A stretch of DNA of 64,000 nt, from positions 1 through 64,000 of the forward strand of contig NZ_NFLU01000002.1 in assembly GCF_002161085.1 (NCBI RefSeq), in the 5' to 3' direction. Of the stretch, positions 56,474 through 64,000 are shown one piece after another (positions within the stretch are counted from its first letter, which is position 1; each line of letters starts with the position of its first letter). Below the pieces are notes generated by a model, which saw only the letters and a program-made list of their open reading frames with translations, ran no database searches and was not told the origin of the DNA. The translations under genes and the position numbers were made by a program. Origin of the DNA: Flavonifractor sp. An112. Its GTDB lineage: Bacteria; Bacillota; Clostridia; Oscillospirales; Oscillospiraceae.

Positions 56474-57208
56474 ATGAATGGGCCTGATTTGCGCAGCCGC
56501 CCCATTATTGAAGTGAAAAATGTCCGCAAAGAGTACCCCATCGGCGACGAGACGGTGGTGGCACTCAAGCGCATCAATCTAAGCGTGTCCCGTGGGGAGA
56601 TCTGCTGCATCTTCGGCACCTCCGGCTCGGGCAAAAGCACCCTGCTCAACCAGCTGGCCGGTATGGAGAAGCCCACCCGTGGGGAGGTCCTCATCGGCGG
56701 AGTGCCCATCTCCCGGCTGAATGAGAATCAGCTGGCCGCCTTCCGGCAGCAGCACTTGGGCTTTGTGTTTCAGTCCTACAACCTGCTGCCCAACCTGACC
56801 GCCACCGAAAACGTGGCTCTCCCCCTGATGTTTCGGGGGGTGCCCAAAGCCCAGCGGGAGGCCGCCGCCCGCAAGCTGCTCACCCGGGTGGGGCTGGCCC
56901 ACCGGCTGGACCACTTTCCCCGCCAAATGTCGGGCGGTCAGCAGCAGCGTGCGGGCATCGCCCGGGCCTTTATTGCCCGGCCCGACGTGGTCTTTGCCGA
57001 CGAGCCCACCGGCAACCTGGACTCCAAAACCACGGTAGAGATCATGAACATGATCTGCACCTTTGCCCGTGACTACCACCAGACCATCATTCTGGTCACC
57101 CACGATCCGGAAATGGCTGCCTATGCCAATCGGATCGTCACCCTCATCGACGGCGAGATCGTCAGCAACAAAGTCAATCCAAAGGAGAGATCTTCCCATG
57201 AAACATAA
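56474..57208 (+). CDS. ABC transporter ATPase, MacB/LolD type
   Basis: 244 residues. Walker A GTSGSGKSTLLNQL, Q loop VFQSYNLLPNLTATENV, signature MSGGQQQRAGIARAF, Walker B VVFADEPTGNLD, H loop LVTHDPEM. Group typical of mechanotransmission transporters that do not move substrate through the membrane. The stop overlaps the start of the repeat-protein gene, and the permease is third. Confidence 0.93.
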   Translation: MNGPDLRSRPIIEVKNVRKEYPIGDETVVALKRINLSVSRGEICCIFGTSGSGKSTLLNQLAGMEKPTRGEVLIGGVPISRLNENQLAAFRQQHLGFVFQSYNLLPNLTATENVALPLMFRGVPKAQREAAARKLLTRVGLAHRLDHFPRQMSGGQQQRAGIARAFIARPDVVFADEPTGNLDSKTTVEIMNMICTFARDYHQTIILVTHDPEMAAYANRIVTLIDGEIVSNKVNPKERSSHET

Positions 57209-59672
57209 CCTATTCCGCACCGGCGTTTCTCTGCTTCTGCTGCTGGCCATGCTGGCAGCGGCGCTGCCCGCAGTCTTTGCCGCCGAGGGCAGCAATCTGT
57301 ACATCACCGGCTACCAGGTCACCGATTCCTCCGGCCGCTCGGTGGGCAGCATCAAAAAAGGCAATACGGTCAACATCACCGTGTCCGTCAAGGATACCGG
57401 CGACGGCACCGGGGCCGGCGATCCCAAAACCCTGGACATTACCAAGCTGGACGACAGCTTTACCGGCGGCTCCCTCTCGGTGGAAAAGACCTCCTCTGAG
57501 TCCGCCCCGCTGGTCTACGCCGTCCGGCTCACTGGCCTGACCTATAAGGGCGTGGGCCAGAGCCTGAAGCTCCAGGTGGGCACCGCCGGCGATGCCAGTT
57601 CCTATCAGACCCTGGAGGTTACCATTACCGAAGCGGTGGTATATGAAGCGCCCACCAATGTTCCAGAGCCTCCCTCCGCGCCAGATCCCGCCCCCGCCCC
57701 CATGGTGCTGGTCTCCCGCAGCGAGCTGGAGAAGCCCATTGAATCCGGGCAGGAGGTCAAGCTGAAGGTCACCTTCCAAAACCTGAGCAGCACTAAGCTG
57801 AAATCCCCTGTAGTCACCTTTACCCCCTCCGATGGTCTTCTGCTGGAGAGCGGCACTTCTTCTTTCCCCCTGGCGGACATTGCCGGAAAAAAGAGTGTCA
57901 GCTTGGAGATCACGATCAAGGGCGCCAGCGCCATCCCCTCCCCCGCCCAATCTTTAGGCGTGGATCTGAAGTTCAACTACTACAACAACGTCTCCACCGT
58001 TCAGGGTAATGTTACCGACAAGATTTCCATTCCCGCCATTGGCCGGGAGAGCGTGCCTCAGCCGGTGGTGCTGGTCACCCGTTCCACCCTGCCCCATCCT
58101 CTGGCCGTGGATGAGACCGCAACCATCACCCTCCGTTTCCAGAACACCAGCTCCACCCCGCTGGTCAAGCCGGTGGTAGCTGTCACTCCCTCCGAGTCCC
58201 TGATGATCCTCAACGACGCCGCTACCTTCCTGCTGCCTGACATCCAGCCCGGTAAAACCGCTACCCTGGACGTACAGATCCAGGTGGCCCGGGGCAACAG
58301 CAGTACCAGCCAGACTCTGAGCACCGAGCTGAAATACGGCTATGACAACGGCGGTATGATGACCCAGGCCTCGGTGTCCGACAAAGTGGTGGTACCCACC
58401 CAAGCCAAAGAGACTGTGCCCCAGCCGGTGGTGCTGGTTACCCGCTCGGCCACAGGCAAGCCTATCTCCGCCGGTGAGACTCTGCCGGTCACCCTCACCT
58501 TCCAGAACGCCGGCACCACGTCCCTGGTCAAACCGGTGGTGTCTGTCACCACCTCCGAGTCCCTGATTCTGATGGACCCCACTTCCACCTTCCTGCTGCC
58601 TGATCTGGCCCCGGGAAAAAGCACCTCTATCTCCGTCAAGGTACAGGCTACCAAGGATCTCTCCTCCACCAACCAGTCCCTGAACACCGAACTGAAGTAC
58701 CTCTATGACAACGGCGAAACCATGACCCAGGCCACTTCCTCCGACAAAGTGAACATCGCTGCCAACGCCTCCTCCAAGTCGGATGCCTCCGTGCCCAACG
58801 TGGTGGTACGCAGCTATTCCTACGGCGAGAGTTCCGTACCCTCCGGCAGCGCCTTCCCTCTGAACTTTACCTTTGAGAACACCGGCGCCGTGCCCATCTC
58901 CAACGTGGTAGTCACCATGGACGGCGGAGAGACCTTCACCATGGACGCCAGCACCAACACCTATTTCTACAAGGCTCTTGCCGCCGGGGCCAGCCAGAGT
59001 CAGGAGATCCCCATGCGGGCCGTACCCACCGGCAAAAGCGGTGCGCAGGGCCTGACCCTCTCCTTCAAATATGAATATGTGGACGGTGAGAAGCGCACCC
59101 AGGCCAGCTCCGACGTAAAGCTGTCCATCCCCGTCTACCAGCCCGACCGCTTCCAGATCAACGCCCCCTCCGTGCCGGAAACGGTATCCATGGGGGAGGA
59201 GACCGAGCTGCTGCTGACTTATGTCAACAAAGGCAAGGATGATCTGGCCAATCTGGAGGCCACGGTGGAGGGTGAAGGGGTGGATACCCCCGCCCGCACC
59301 CAGTACCTGGGCAACGTCACCGCAGGCGCTAACGGCAACATTGGCTTTGCTCTTACCCCTAACACCGAGGGAGACGTGAAGGTGGTGCTGAAGATCACCT
59401 ACGAAAACGCCGACCAGCAGGTCCAGACCCGGGAATTCCCTGTCACCCTCCATGTGACCGCTCCCCCGCCGCCAGAGGATTTCCCCGACGACTTTGATCC
59501 CGACATGGACGAAGGCGGGTTCCCCTGGATGACTGTGGGACTGGCCGCCGGAGCGGTGGTGCTGGTCGGCGGCGGAGGACTGCTGATCTGGAAAAAGAAA
59601 AAGGGCGGCAAAACCGAAGAAAGCAGCTGGGACGACTGGGACGACACCCCGCCTTCCAACGAGGGGGAATAA
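57198..59672 (+). CDS. Large membrane-anchored repeat protein of the ABC system
   Basis: 824 residues from ATG 57198 (AAAGGAGAG upstream). Signal peptide (MKHNLFRTGVSLLLLLAMLA), a unique 150-residue domain, then four to five CARDB/alpha-mannosidase-like beta repeats of about 120 residues. Two are near copies (PQPVVLVTRSTLPHP.. and PQPVVLVTRSATGKP..). It ends with helix WMTVGLAAGAVVLVGGGGLL, a Lys-rich stop and an acidic tail (WDDWDDTPP). It replaces the periplasmic adaptor expected beside MacB-type permeases and would face outward from the membrane. Confidence 0.85.
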   Translation: MKHNLFRTGVSLLLLLAMLAAALPAVFAAEGSNLYITGYQVTDSSGRSVGSIKKGNTVNITVSVKDTGDGTGAGDPKTLDITKLDDSFTGGSLSVEKTSSESAPLVYAVRLTGLTYKGVGQSLKLQVGTAGDASSYQTLEVTITEAVVYEAPTNVPEPPSAPDPAPAPMVLVSRSELEKPIESGQEVKLKVTFQNLSSTKLKSPVVTFTPSDGLLLESGTSSFPLADIAGKKSVSLEITIKGASAIPSPAQSLGVDLKFNYYNNVSTVQGNVTDKISIPAIGRESVPQPVVLVTRSTLPHPLAVDETATITLRFQNTSSTPLVKPVVAVTPSESLMILNDAATFLLPDIQPGKTATLDVQIQVARGNSSTSQTLSTELKYGYDNGGMMTQASVSDKVVVPTQAKETVPQPVVLVTRSATGKPISAGETLPVTLTFQNAGTTSLVKPVVSVTTSESLILMDPTSTFLLPDLAPGKSTSISVKVQATKDLSSTNQSLNTELKYLYDNGETMTQATSSDKVNIAANASSKSDASVPNVVVRSYSYGESSVPSGSAFPLNFTFENTGAVPISNVVVTMDGGETFTMDASTNTYFYKALAAGASQSQEIPMRAVPTGKSGAQGLTLSFKYEYVDGEKRTQASSDVKLSIPVYQPDRFQINAPSVPETVSMGEETELLLTYVNKGKDDLANLEATVEGEGVDTPARTQYLGNVTAGANGNIGFALTPNTEGDVKVVLKITYENADQQVQTREFPVTLHVTAPPPPEDFPDDFDPDMDEGGFPWMTVGLAAGAVVLVGGGGLLIWKKKKGGKTEESSWDDWDDTPPSNEGE

Positions 59673-59675
59673 GCC

Positions 59676-61013
59676 ATGAAGCAAAAAGATATGCTGCGCA
59701 TCTGCCTGCAAAACCTGATGCGCCGCAAATCCCGTACCTTCCTCACCGTGCTGGGCGTCCTCATCGGCTGCTGTTCCATCGTGATCATGGTCTCTCTGGG
59801 CATCGGCATGAAGGAGGCCCAGGACAAGACCCTGGCGGAGATGGGTGATCTGACCATCATCACGGTCAACGCCCCCCAGGGCGGCCGGGGCAAGGTCAAG
59901 CTGGACGACCCGCTGCTGCGGCGGCTGAAGGCCCTGCCCGGCGTGGAGGCCCTCACCCCCAAGCTGTCCCTGGAGGCGGAATCCATCCGCCTCATCACCG
60001 GAACAGGAAAACGCTATATCGCCGATTGGACCACGGTAGTGGGCGTGGATACCGCCGCAATGGAGCAGATGGGCTATCATCTCACTGCCGGCGTCCTGCC
60101 CAAGCGGGAAGGCGAGATCCTGACCGGCCAATACCTGGCCTACAGCTTCAAGGACACCCTGCGCCCGGAGGGCCGCAACATGATCGACCGCTGGACCGGC
60201 GAATTTGACGACACCGGCAAGCCCGTGGACCCTCCGCCCCCCTATCTGGACCCGCTGAAGCAGCCCATAACCATGGAAATTGAGACGCAGAACGGAAAAA
60301 TAACCCTGCCCTTTAACCCGGTAGGCGCGGTAAAGGAAGACTACTCCAAGGGTAGCGAGACCTCCGAAGGCATTCTGCTCAATATGCCCGATCTGCTGAA
60401 GCTGATGGAAAAGACTCAGGGCCGCAAGGGCAAAAAGCCTGCCTATGACTCCATCATGGTCAAGGTCAAAAGCATCGATCAGGTGGAACCGGTGGAGCGG
60501 GAGATCAAGTCCATGGGCTATCCCACCGAGTCCATGGAGAGCATCCGCAAGCCCATGGAAAAGGAGGCCCGGCAGAAGCAGATGATGCTGGGCGGTCTGG
60601 GCGCCATCTCCCTGTTTGTTGCCGCTCTGGGCATCACCAATACCATGATCATGTCCATCTCGGAGCGCACCCGGGAGATCGGCATTATGAAGTCCCTGGG
60701 CTGCTACGTCACCGACATCCGGATCATGTTCCTCTCAGAGGCCGGGGCCATTGGCCTCATCGGCGGACTGATCGGCTGTGTCATCAGTTTTATCGCCTCG
60801 GTGGCCATCAATCTGGTCTCACTGGGGCCATCCATGGAAAATCTCCTGCCCGCCATCGTGGGCGGCGAGACCGTGACCCGGGTCTCGGTGATCCCGCCCT
60901 GGCTGCTGCTCTTCGCTATCCTGTTCTCCATTCTCATTGGCCTGGGCTCCGGCTATTATCCCGCCAACAAGGCGGTACGCATACCCGCCCTGGAAGCCAT
61001 CAAGAGTGAATAA
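59676..61013 (+). CDS. ABC transporter permease, MacB/FtsX family
   Basis: 445 residues. N-terminal helix LTVLGVLIGCCSIVIMVSLG after NLMRRKSRTF, a MacB-type extracellular domain (residues about 50-300), then three helices of the FtsX domain with ISERTREIGIMKSLGCYVTD (coupling motif) and YYPANKAVRIPALEAIKSE. It starts 4 bp after the repeat-protein stop. Works with the ATPase at 56474 in mechanical signal or export coupling. Confidence 0.92.
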   Translation: MKQKDMLRICLQNLMRRKSRTFLTVLGVLIGCCSIVIMVSLGIGMKEAQDKTLAEMGDLTIITVNAPQGGRGKVKLDDPLLRRLKALPGVEALTPKLSLEAESIRLITGTGKRYIADWTTVVGVDTAAMEQMGYHLTAGVLPKREGEILTGQYLAYSFKDTLRPEGRNMIDRWTGEFDDTGKPVDPPPPYLDPLKQPITMEIETQNGKITLPFNPVGAVKEDYSKGSETSEGILLNMPDLLKLMEKTQGRKGKKPAYDSIMVKVKSIDQVEPVEREIKSMGYPTESMESIRKPMEKEARQKQMMLGGLGAISLFVAALGITNTMIMSISERTREIGIMKSLGCYVTDIRIMFLSEAGAIGLIGGLIGCVISFIASVAINLVSLGPSMENLLPAIVGGETVTRVSVIPPWLLLFAILFSILIGLGSGYYPANKAVRIPALEAIKSE

Positions 61014-61056
61014 TAAATAACAGCCTCCCGGCAATGCCGGGAGGCTGTTATTTATT
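61012..61056. terminator. Bidirectional terminator between permease and tetR
   Basis: A 21-bp perfect stem (61012-61032 with 61036-61056), loop AAT, with AT-rich ends on both sides. Confidence 0.9.
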
Positions 61057-61058
61057 AT

Positions 61059-61844
61059 TTATTTTAAAATTCCGTTGAGGAAGATCCCCGTCAGGGTGTC
61101 CACGATCTGTTCATCGGTGTACTGGGGCTGGATGCCCACCACAATCTTGTACTGGATGGCAAAGCCGAACAGAGACCCTACATATGTCTTAGCCGTCAAA
61201 TAGAGGTCCAGCCCATCCCGCAGCCGGGTCTGATCGGCATACTGCTTGAGCACCGTCTCCAGGCACCGGGCCACATAACCGATGCCGTTTTTATGGTACA
61301 TATTGCTGATCTCCGGGTGGCGGTTGGAGTCCCGGATAATAGCCCGGGTAAAAGCCGTCCGCTCCGGCGTGTTGAAGATGGACAGATAGTCCAAGCCGAT
61401 GCGCTTGACGGCGGCCTCCAGGTCAAAGTCTCCCATCTCCGGCTGGATGCTCAGGAAATTGAAATGGAAGGGAGTCTCCTGCATGACTGCGGAATAGAGG
61501 GACTCCTTGTCTTTGAAATACTGATACAGCGAAGCCTTGGAATAGCCCGACTCCCGGGCAATCATATCCATAGACACACCGTCGTAGCCATGCTCCCCGA
61601 ACAGGATCAGCGCCGTCTGGAGGATGGAGGCGCGATTTGCGTTATAAACGTCCTGAAGGGCCTCGTCCTCTGAAATATTCAACTGCTGAAACAGGTCCTT
61701 CTTCCCCTGAAAATAGAGGTAAATGGTGGATGGCGATATGCCCGCCCGTTTGGCAATGCTGTTAATGGTGGTCCCTTTATAGCCTTCCTGCTGAAAAATT
61801 TCTTTCGCTGTCCGCAGGATCTTTTCTCTGACCTCATGCTCCAT
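61059..61844 (-). CDS. TetR-type regulator with two tandem DNA-binding domains
   Basis: 261 residues from ATG 61844 (GGGAG upstream), against about 190-200 for a usual TetR. The first HTH is at about residues 4-50 (TINSIAKRAGISPSTIYLYF), and a second complete one at about 71-118 (SMDMIARESGYSKASLYQYF). Only one ligand domain follows. It is divergent from the amidohydrolase gene and probably represses it, through dyads in the intergenic region such as 62142-62155. The ligand may be that enzyme's substrate. Confidence 0.88.
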   Translation of the reverse strand: MEHEVREKILRTAKEIFQQEGYKGTTINSIAKRAGISPSTIYLYFQGKKDLFQQLNISEDEALQDVYNANRASILQTALILFGEHGYDGVSMDMIARESGYSKASLYQYFKDKESLYSAVMQETPFHFNFLSIQPEMGDFDLEAAVKRIGLDYLSIFNTPERTAFTRAIIRDSNRHPEISNMYHKNGIGYVARCLETVLKQYADQTRLRDGLDLYLTAKTYVGSLFGFAIQYKIVVGIQPQYTDEQIVDTLTGIFLNGILK

Positions 61845-61954
61845 GTGCACTTCTCCCTTCCGTCCGGCAGTACACGCCGCCGGACCCGGAATCGCAGAGG
61901 CGCTTGCGTGCAGATCACGCTGCCCCGCAGACAGCGTCCAAACCAGATAGTCTT

Positions 61955-61983
61955 AGTTTATCCCGTTATTCAAATGATGTCAA
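61955..61983 (-). promoter_or_regulatory. Promoter of the double-HTH tetR
   Basis: On the minus strand TTGACA (complement of 61978-61983), 17-bp spacer, TAAACT (complement of 61955-61960). Confidence 0.6.
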
Positions 61984-62141
61984 GCCAATCTGAACCCCTC
62001 CCCGCTTCCCTGGGCGTTCCAGTATTCCGCACAAGGTTTTCCTCCCATTTTTGTCTAAAACACATATTCTTCCTTTTTTCGCGCGATAATAACAGAATAA
62101 CACTTGACAGTATGGTGTTGTTATGATACTCTCTATCTACA

Positions 62142-62155
62142 GTAATAATTATTAC
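62142..62155. promoter_or_regulatory. Operator-like palindrome before the amidohydrolase gene
   Basis: GTAATAATTATTAC, a perfect 14-bp palindrome. A TTGACA at 62104-62109 lies upstream, with a weak TACTCT -10 at 17 bp. The intergenic stretch 61845-62197 holds no gene. Confidence 0.45.
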
Positions 62156-62197
62156 CGAATGATTCATTTAGATTATTACAATGAGAGGATATGTGGT

Positions 62198-63196
62198 ATG
62201 AGACGCATCGACCTGGAAAACCATTTTTATGACCAAAGCCTGATAGACGCGTTGGCCAGCCGGACCATGCCCCCCCGCTATGACGCCAAAACCGACATCA
62301 TCCACTGGACGGACAACATCACCATGCCTCAGGGCGTCCTGCTGCAGAAGCTGCTGGATGTGTGCGAGAAGCGGCTGGAACTGATGGACCGCCAGGGCAT
62401 CTCCCAGGCTGTCCTCAGCTGTTCTCCCGGCGCGGAGGAACTGCCCATTGCAGACAGCATCGCCGTCTGCCGGGCCACCAACGACGCCCTGTATCAGCTG
62501 ACCCGCCGCCATCCTGACCGTTTCCTCGGCAGTGCCATCCTGCCAGTGGGGGATGTGGACGCCGCGCAGAAAGAGCTGGAGCGTTGCGTGAAGGAATATG
62601 GCTTTGTCAGCTGGCATACCCACTCCAACTACGGTGATACTTCCGCTGACCATCCACGCTATCGTCCCCTGTTCCACAAGGCAGCAGAGCTGGGCGTCTA
62701 CGTCTACCTCCACCCCCAGCTGCCCAAGGGCCAGCGATACGAGGGCTTCGGCTTCACCTTTGCCGGTCCCGGCCTTGGCTTTACCGTGGATACGGTGACT
62801 ACCCTGCTGCGGATGGTGGTATCCGGCCTGTTTGATGAGGTACCTCAGCTCAAGCTGGTGCTTGGCCATCTGGGTGAGGGCCTGCCCTTCCTGATGGAGC
62901 GAATCGAGAACCGGATCAAATTTTTGCCCAATCCCGCTCTTCAATGCAAGCAGGATCTGGGGTATTATTTCCGTAATAACATCTGGGTCACCACCAGCGG
63001 CAATATGTCCAAGGAGGCCTTCCAGTGCACCAAGGACGTGCTGGGGATGGATCACATCCTCTTCGCCAGCGACTATCCCTACGAGTCCCTGGAAGATATG
63101 ATGGCTTTCCTGGGTCAGCTTCCCCTAAGCCAGGAAGAGACGGAACAGCTCTATTTCCGCAACGCCCAGCAGGCGTTGGGTATCCCTCAGATTTGA
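62198..63196 (+). CDS. Amidohydrolase-2 family protein (ACMSD/decarboxylase-like)
   Basis: 332 residues from ATG 62198. TIM-barrel metal site: RIDLENHFYD (E-x-H in place of H-x-H, as in gamma-resorcylate decarboxylase-type members), VSWHTHSNYG, LHPQLPKG, KLVLGHLGEGLPF, and FASDYPYESLEDMMAFL with the metal Asp. Family reactions are non-oxidative decarboxylation or hydrolysis of carboxylated compounds. Followed 16 bp later by an MFS transporter, so it probably acts on the imported compound. Confidence 0.85.
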   Translation: MRRIDLENHFYDQSLIDALASRTMPPRYDAKTDIIHWTDNITMPQGVLLQKLLDVCEKRLELMDRQGISQAVLSCSPGAEELPIADSIAVCRATNDALYQLTRRHPDRFLGSAILPVGDVDAAQKELERCVKEYGFVSWHTHSNYGDTSADHPRYRPLFHKAAELGVYVYLHPQLPKGQRYEGFGFTFAGPGLGFTVDTVTTLLRMVVSGLFDEVPQLKLVLGHLGEGLPFLMERIENRIKFLPNPALQCKQDLGYYFRNNIWVTTSGNMSKEAFQCTKDVLGMDHILFASDYPYESLEDMMAFLGQLPLSQEETEQLYFRNAQQALGIPQI

Positions 63197-63212
63197 TCAG
63201 GAGGTAATTGTG

Positions 63213-64000
63213 ATGAAAAGTCATAAGAACGACGGCAATAAATCCTCTGTAGTCAACTTTGGCCTTCACGGCTGGGTCACCATTTTTTACTGTCTGCTCA
63301 TGTTCTGGCTGTATGCCGGCATGGTCAACAGCGGCGCAAATGTCACTGCTCCCGCCATTGCGGAAAAATTCGGCATCCTCAGCGGCACCGTACTCACCAT
63401 GAACACCGTGGCTGGTGTAGTCGGCGTCATCTTCTTTATCATCGTTGGCCAGGTCAACCGAGCCATCGGCGCCCGCATCACCTCCGGTGTGTGTATGATC
63501 CTGGCCGGTATCGCCTACTGGGGCGTGGGCAACGCCGTCAATCTGGCCATGTACACCATCTGTATGTGTGTGGTGGTGGGCGGCGTCATGTCCGCGGGCT
63601 ACATCTCCGGCGGCGACCTGGTGACCCAGTGGTTTCCCAAGAAAAAGGGCATCGTCATGGGTTACACCACCATGGGCCATAACCTGGCCTCCGTGGCTTT
63701 CGTTCCCCTGATTACCTATCTGGTGGGCACCATGGGCATCGGCAACGGCGTGCTGCCCATCTCCGTCTGTTGCATCGTACTGGGCGTGCTGGGTCTGCTC
63801 ATCGTGCGCAACACGCCTCAGGAGCGGGGCCTCAATCCCGACAACGTGTCCGACGAGGTCTATCAGAACGAGTATTATCACGGTCCCCAGGACAACGTCG
63901 GCGGCTGGACCACCAAGAAGCTGCTATGCTGCAAGGAGACCTGGCTGGTGGCCATCACCACCGGTATGTTCCAGATCTGCTCCCTGGGCGTGGTGTCCCA
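63213..64000 (+). CDS. MFS transporter, OFA-like (3' partial)
   Basis: 263 codons visible, ATG 63213 with AGGAGG upstream; it continues past the window. Opening GLHGWVTIFYCLLMFWLYAG, then several helices and GDLVTQWFPKKKGIVMGYTT, the inter-helix motif of organic-anion MFS proteins such as oxalate/formate antiporters. Likely imports the amidohydrolase's substrate or exports its product. Together with the tetR they form a small catabolic cassette. Confidence 0.88.
   Translation, partial: MKSHKNDGNKSSVVNFGLHGWVTIFYCLLMFWLYAGMVNSGANVTAPAIAEKFGILSGTVLTMNTVAGVVGVIFFIIVGQVNRAIGARITSGVCMILAGIAYWGVGNAVNLAMYTICMCVVVGGVMSAGYISGGDLVTQWFPKKKGIVMGYTTMGHNLASVAFVPLITYLVGTMGIGNGVLPISVCCIVLGVLGLLIVRNTPQERGLNPDNVSDEVYQNEYYHGPQDNVGGWTTKKLLCCKETWLVAITTGMFQICSLGVVS

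Noticed and set aside
57954-60131. 725-codon open frame on the minus strand
   Set aside because: Antisense shadow of the repeat protein and permease; repetitive Gly/His composition, no ribosome site, no family-like motif.

Overview
The window reads as a GC-rich anaerobic gut Firmicute of the Oscillospiraceae type (Flavonifractor / Lawsonibacter / Intestinimonas-like). This is an inference from the gene content: a YgeX/YgeW amino-acid and purine catabolism pair, a clostridial-style FeoA/FeoB, an L-lactate dehydrogenase, many TetR regulators, and a PBSX-like contractile-tail prophage with an HK97-type head.

Layout. (1) 1-10,229 is host chromosome: a 5'-truncated acidic-repeat DA1-like metallopeptidase, a lipoprotein, a transglutaminase-like protein, two convergent paralogous TetR regulators, ygeX (diaminopropionate ammonia-lyase), ygeW (carbamoyltransferase family), a 3'-truncated dihydroorotate-dehydrogenase-like gene abutting a glycosyltransferase, tRNA-Arg(CCG), and the C-terminal 40% of feoB. 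(2) About 10,230-48,682 is a complete-looking prophage of about 38.45 kb inserted into feoB by a large serine integrase. Almost all of it is transcribed leftward. From right to left it holds the integrase, an antitoxin-like/GNAT pair, two lipoproteins, the immunity region, replication and partition genes (initiator with internal iterons, DnaB-like helicase, ParA, DUF3102 protein, PcfK/PcfJ), an HUH-type Rep-like protein, HNH-terS-terL, portal, protease, capsid, connectors, sheath, tube, frameshifted chaperone, tape measure, baseplate, tail proteins, amidase and holin. (3) 48,683-64,000 is host again: the N-terminal 60% of feoB, feoA, a MATE transporter, RidA, a lipoprotein, ldh, a two-component system next to an ABC transporter with a very large membrane-anchored repeat protein, a TetR with two DNA-binding domains, an amidohydrolase and a truncated MFS transporter.

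How it fits together. Excision between the two CA dinucleotides at 10,230 and 48,681 rebuilds an uninterrupted 711-codon feoB and an attP whose crossover dinucleotide sits at the exact centre of a 12-bp perfect inverted repeat. Lysogeny therefore switches off the FeoB ferrous-iron transporter. The lysogenic repressor (43,949, +) faces a strong leftward promoter whose -35 box lies inside a 19-bp operator; that promoter would feed the replication, head, tail and lysis genes.

The most interesting undescribed element I can support is a predicted small RNA of about 70 nt at 42,194-42,264. It has its own promoter and terminator, and 18 consecutive bases in its 5' stem-loop are perfectly complementary to the parA translation start 2.5 kb away. 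This resembles plasmid copy-control antisense RNA. Together with iterons in the initiator gene, a ParA and a Rep-like protein, it suggests plasmid-style replication or partition control in this phage.
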